Shown here: positions 6,450-7,282 of the stretch, one piece after another
Numbering within the stretch: the stretch's first letter is position 1
Layout: each line of letters opens with the position of its first letter
DNA from: Ignavibacteria bacterium
Lineage (GTDB): Bacteria > Bacteroidota > Ignavibacteria > Tepidaquicellales > OLB5
Assembly: GCA_026417195.1 (NCBI GenBank)
Contig: JAOADS010000111.1
Span: forward strand, 1 to 7,282
Length of the DNA: 7,282 nucleotides
Direction: 5' to 3'
Notes under the pieces: generated by a model
Told to the model about the DNA's origin: nothing
Seen by the model: only the letters and a program-made list of their open reading frames with translations
The model's database searches: none
Made by a program: the position numbers and the translations under genes

Positions 6450-7282
6450 TTATAACATTATGTTTGCATTCCTCTCAGCACCTACTGAGAGGAATTTTAT
6501 TTTTACACCCAGAAAGTCTGATATAAAACTCAGGTATTTTCTGCACTCTGCCGGAAGCTCTTTGAACTTCCTTATATCTGATATGTCTGACTTCCAGCCC
6601 TGAAATGTTTCATATTCCGGTTTAACCTTCCTGAGATCGCTTTCGTCACATTCTGAATAACTGATTTTTCTTCCATTAAGCCGGTAAGCTGTGCAGATTT
6701 TTATATTCTTTAAACCGGTAAGGATATCAAGTTTGGTGATTACAATTTCAGATACACTGTTAATTCTGCATGAAAACTTTACAGCTTCAAGGTCAAGCCA
6801 GCCTATTCTTCTTGGTCTTCCCGTCGTTGTTCCGAACTCTGCGCCTCTTTCACGTATTTCCTCAGCAAGTTTACCTTTTAATTCAGTAGGGAAGGGACCT
6901 TCTCCGACTCTTGAGGTGAAAGCCTTCACTACACCGATGACCTTCTTAACCTGATTCAGTGGTATTCCAGCTCCGGCATTTGCAGCGCCCATCAATGTAT
7001 TAGATGCAGTTGAATAGGGATATGGTGACCAGTCGAGATCAAGCATTACACCATGAGCACCTTCAAGTAAAAGTTTCTTTTTAGTTACTTCATCACAAAG
7101 AAAAAATGTGTCTTTTATGTATGGCAATAAATCTTTTCTTTGTTCTTTCAGTTTGTTTAATAATAGAGAAACGTTCAGAGGTTTAACATTAAGTGCCTTT
7201 AAAATCCTGTTCTTAACATTTGCATTGAAACTAAATTTTACTTTAAAGGATTCCCAGTCTTTCAGTTCACCGATTCTTATTC
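6450..7282 (-). CDS. purA: Adenylosuccinate synthetase (PurA), partial, N-terminus outside window
   Basis: PurA joins IMP and aspartate with GTP to make adenylosuccinate, the first committed step to AMP. The frame is open from the right edge to TAA at 6450-6452, giving about 277 codons. The N-terminal third, with the catalytic P-loop region, is missing. Reading from the edge: RIGELKDWESFKVKF, then EGAHGVMLDLD, PYPYSTASNT, FTSRVGEGPFPTEL, EFGTTTGRPRRIGWLD (aspartate loop), TKLDILTGLKNIKICTAY (the K and D of TKLD contact guanine), PEYETFQGWK, and the end LSVGAERNANIML. The TTG at 7127 is internal, not a start, since family sequence continues upstream of it. Odd points: EGAHG instead of the usual EGAQG, DWSPYPY instead of DHGTYPY, and VGAER instead of VGPER/VGPDR. 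It converges with the lipoprotein gene with a one-base gap. Confidence 0.93.
   Translation of the reverse strand, partial: IRIGELKDWESFKVKFSFNANVKNRILKALNVKPLNVSLLLNKLKEQRKDLLPYIKDTFFLCDEVTKKKLLLEGAHGVMLDLDWSPYPYSTASNTLMGAANAGAGIPLNQVKKVIGVVKAFTSRVGEGPFPTELKGKLAEEIRERGAEFGTTTGRPRRIGWLDLEAVKFSCRINSVSEIVITKLDILTGLKNIKICTAYRLNGRKISYSECDESDLRKVKPEYETFQGWKSDISDIRKFKELPAECRKYLSFISDFLGVKIKFLSVGAERNANIML
6468..6504 (+). terminator. Intrinsic terminator of the secreted-protein run
   Basis: A perfect 11-bp stem is formed by ATTCCTCTCAG (6468-6478) and CTGAGAGGAAT (6485-6495) with loop CACCTA, followed by TTTATTTTT (6496-6504). It lies 20 nt after the lipoprotein stop and points along the plus strand. 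No T-tract follows the stem on the minus strand, so it should not end purA transcription. The hairpin lies wholly within the purA coding sequence, covering codons about 6 to 18 from its C-terminus. Confidence 0.92.

Noticed and set aside
6691..6954. 87-residue plus-strand open frame
   Set aside because: It is antisense to conserved purA sequence including the TTTGRPRRIGWLD loop.
7125..7127. TTG at 7127 as the purA start
   Set aside because: The frame stays open to the window edge and encodes PurA family sequence (RIGELKDWESFK) upstream, so this is an internal Leu codon.

Overview
The window looks like chromosomal DNA from a member of the Bacteroidota/Chlorobiota side of the FCB group, most likely Ignavibacteria or a close relative. 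The evidence is as follows. The large secreted protease ends in a type IX secretion (T9SS) type A sorting domain with the QNYPNPFNPSTTI motif typical of that group. None of the seven visible start codons is preceded by a Shine-Dalgarno sequence, as is usual for Bacteroidota. The DNA is AT-rich. The taxon is an inference from these traits.

Layout. Positions 1-105 hold five end-to-end units of a decaying 21-bp tandem repeat cut by the left edge, followed by a very T-rich stretch (106-379) with no gene I can support. Positions 380-3707 form a tight four-gene plus-strand run: a small AtuA-like ferredoxin-fold protein, prfB (release factor 2, complete only through a programmed +1 frameshift at 773/775), a LolC/LolE-type permease, and the quinone methyltransferase ubiE/menG. 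Gaps within this run are 10 nt, 6 nt and a 4-nt overlap. After 56 nt containing a plausible promoter comes a second plus-strand run at 3764-6448. It encodes three exported proteins: a small secreted protein of unknown function, an M12B/reprolysin-like zinc metalloprotease with a T9SS signal, and a small lipoprotein. A strong intrinsic terminator follows at 6468-6504. From the right edge, running leftward, is the C-terminal part of purA (adenylosuccinate synthetase). Its stop codon is one base from the lipoprotein stop, so the terminator of the plus-strand run lies inside purA coding sequence.

How the genes work together. The first run is housekeeping: translation termination, lipoprotein trafficking and menaquinone synthesis. 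The second run is a cell-surface/secretion set. purA belongs to purine synthesis and is independent. I see no mobile element, CRISPR array, tRNA or rRNA. No new multi-gene system is evident. The points most worth a second look are the prfB frameshift signal in a genome that seems not to use Shine-Dalgarno sequences for initiation, the terminator written into the purA C-terminal codons, unusual purA substitutions, and the 21-bp repeat array.
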